The notes under the pieces were generated by a model, which was not told where the DNA came from, searched no databases, and worked only from the letters and a program-made list of their open reading frames with translations. DNA of 38,099 bases, from contig DBQV01000004.1 of NCBI GenBank assembly GCA_002305755.1, positions 1 through 38,099 on the forward strand, read 5' to 3'. Positions 38,028 to 38,099 of the stretch are shown piece after piece. The translations under genes and the position numbers were made by a program. The stretch is from Christensenella sp. UBA1385. GTDB taxonomy: Bacteria; Bacillota; Clostridia; Christensenellales; Aristaeellaceae. The first letter of the stretch is position 1, and each line of letters opens with the position of its first letter.

Positions 38028-38099
38028 TCATCGCGAAGGCAATAAATCATTTTGCAGATTGCAAGTTTAATTGCCCACCCGGATTGAAACGCCAAGCGC

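Noticed and set aside
38082..38091. GGATTGAAAC at the right edge, like the 3' end of many CRISPR repeats
   Set aside because: Only one copy is present, with no repeat-spacer periodicity within the window. Similar GTTTCAA/TTGAAAC words at 37096 and 37139 are isolated. An array beyond the edge cannot be excluded.

Overview
The window looks like chromosome of a GC-rich, Gram-positive-type Firmicute, probably in Clostridia. The reasons are a T-box leader on pheST, HPr kinase/phosphorylase, YlmH, an MsmX-type ABC ATPase, AGGAGG ribosome binding sites throughout, and tRNA genes with encoded CCA. No phage, insertion sequence or CRISPR array was found. Taxonomy below the class is not determined.

Layout: 1-3154 is an MMPL/RND exporter (its C-terminus lies beyond position 1) with a small unknown partner gene, divergent from a TetR regulator. 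3245-5684 is a polar amino-acid ABC uptake operon behind a 24-bp palindrome. 5750-8386 is a TetM-like ribosomal-protection GTPase fused to a C-terminal NYN nuclease-like domain. 8389-12825 holds housekeeping genes: ylmH-like, a SAP-domain protein, rplS, a HAD phosphatase and an M32 carboxypeptidase. 12909-14071 is gap.

14092-18915 is a compact sugar-acid operon on the minus strand: an SDR resembling D-mannonate oxidoreductase, a PfkB-family kinase, 6-phosphogluconate dehydrogenase and a LarA-family nickel racemase/epimerase homologue. Together these suggest a route from mannonate through gluconate and 6-phosphogluconate into the pentose phosphate pathway, with the LarA homologue as the C2 epimerase. 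This is the most interesting metabolic proposal in the window. 19022-22413 is hprK-glcK-asnS, and 22639-26356 is T-box-controlled pheST.

26520-29499 encodes a three-subunit proton-translocating transhydrogenase (pntAA-pntAB-pntB), which fits an NADPH-centred metabolism beside the gnd operon. 29588-31344 has a secreted Ig-like/CHAP protein, a small zincin-like metallopeptidase and a YciI-family gene broken by two compensating homopolymer indels. 31476-36528 has lacZ with an overlapping glycerophosphodiesterase gene, then an MsmX/UgpC-type sugar ABC ATPase.

36651-37821 is AT-richer and holds no convincing gene. It contains a cluster of DnaA-box sequences, helically phased TTCCCCA repeats, and a 124-bp tandem duplication whose hairpins covary, next to adjoining tRNA-Pro(CGG) and tRNA-Thr(CGT) genes. 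Many promoters in the window share an extended -10 element (TGC or TGT directly before the hexamer).
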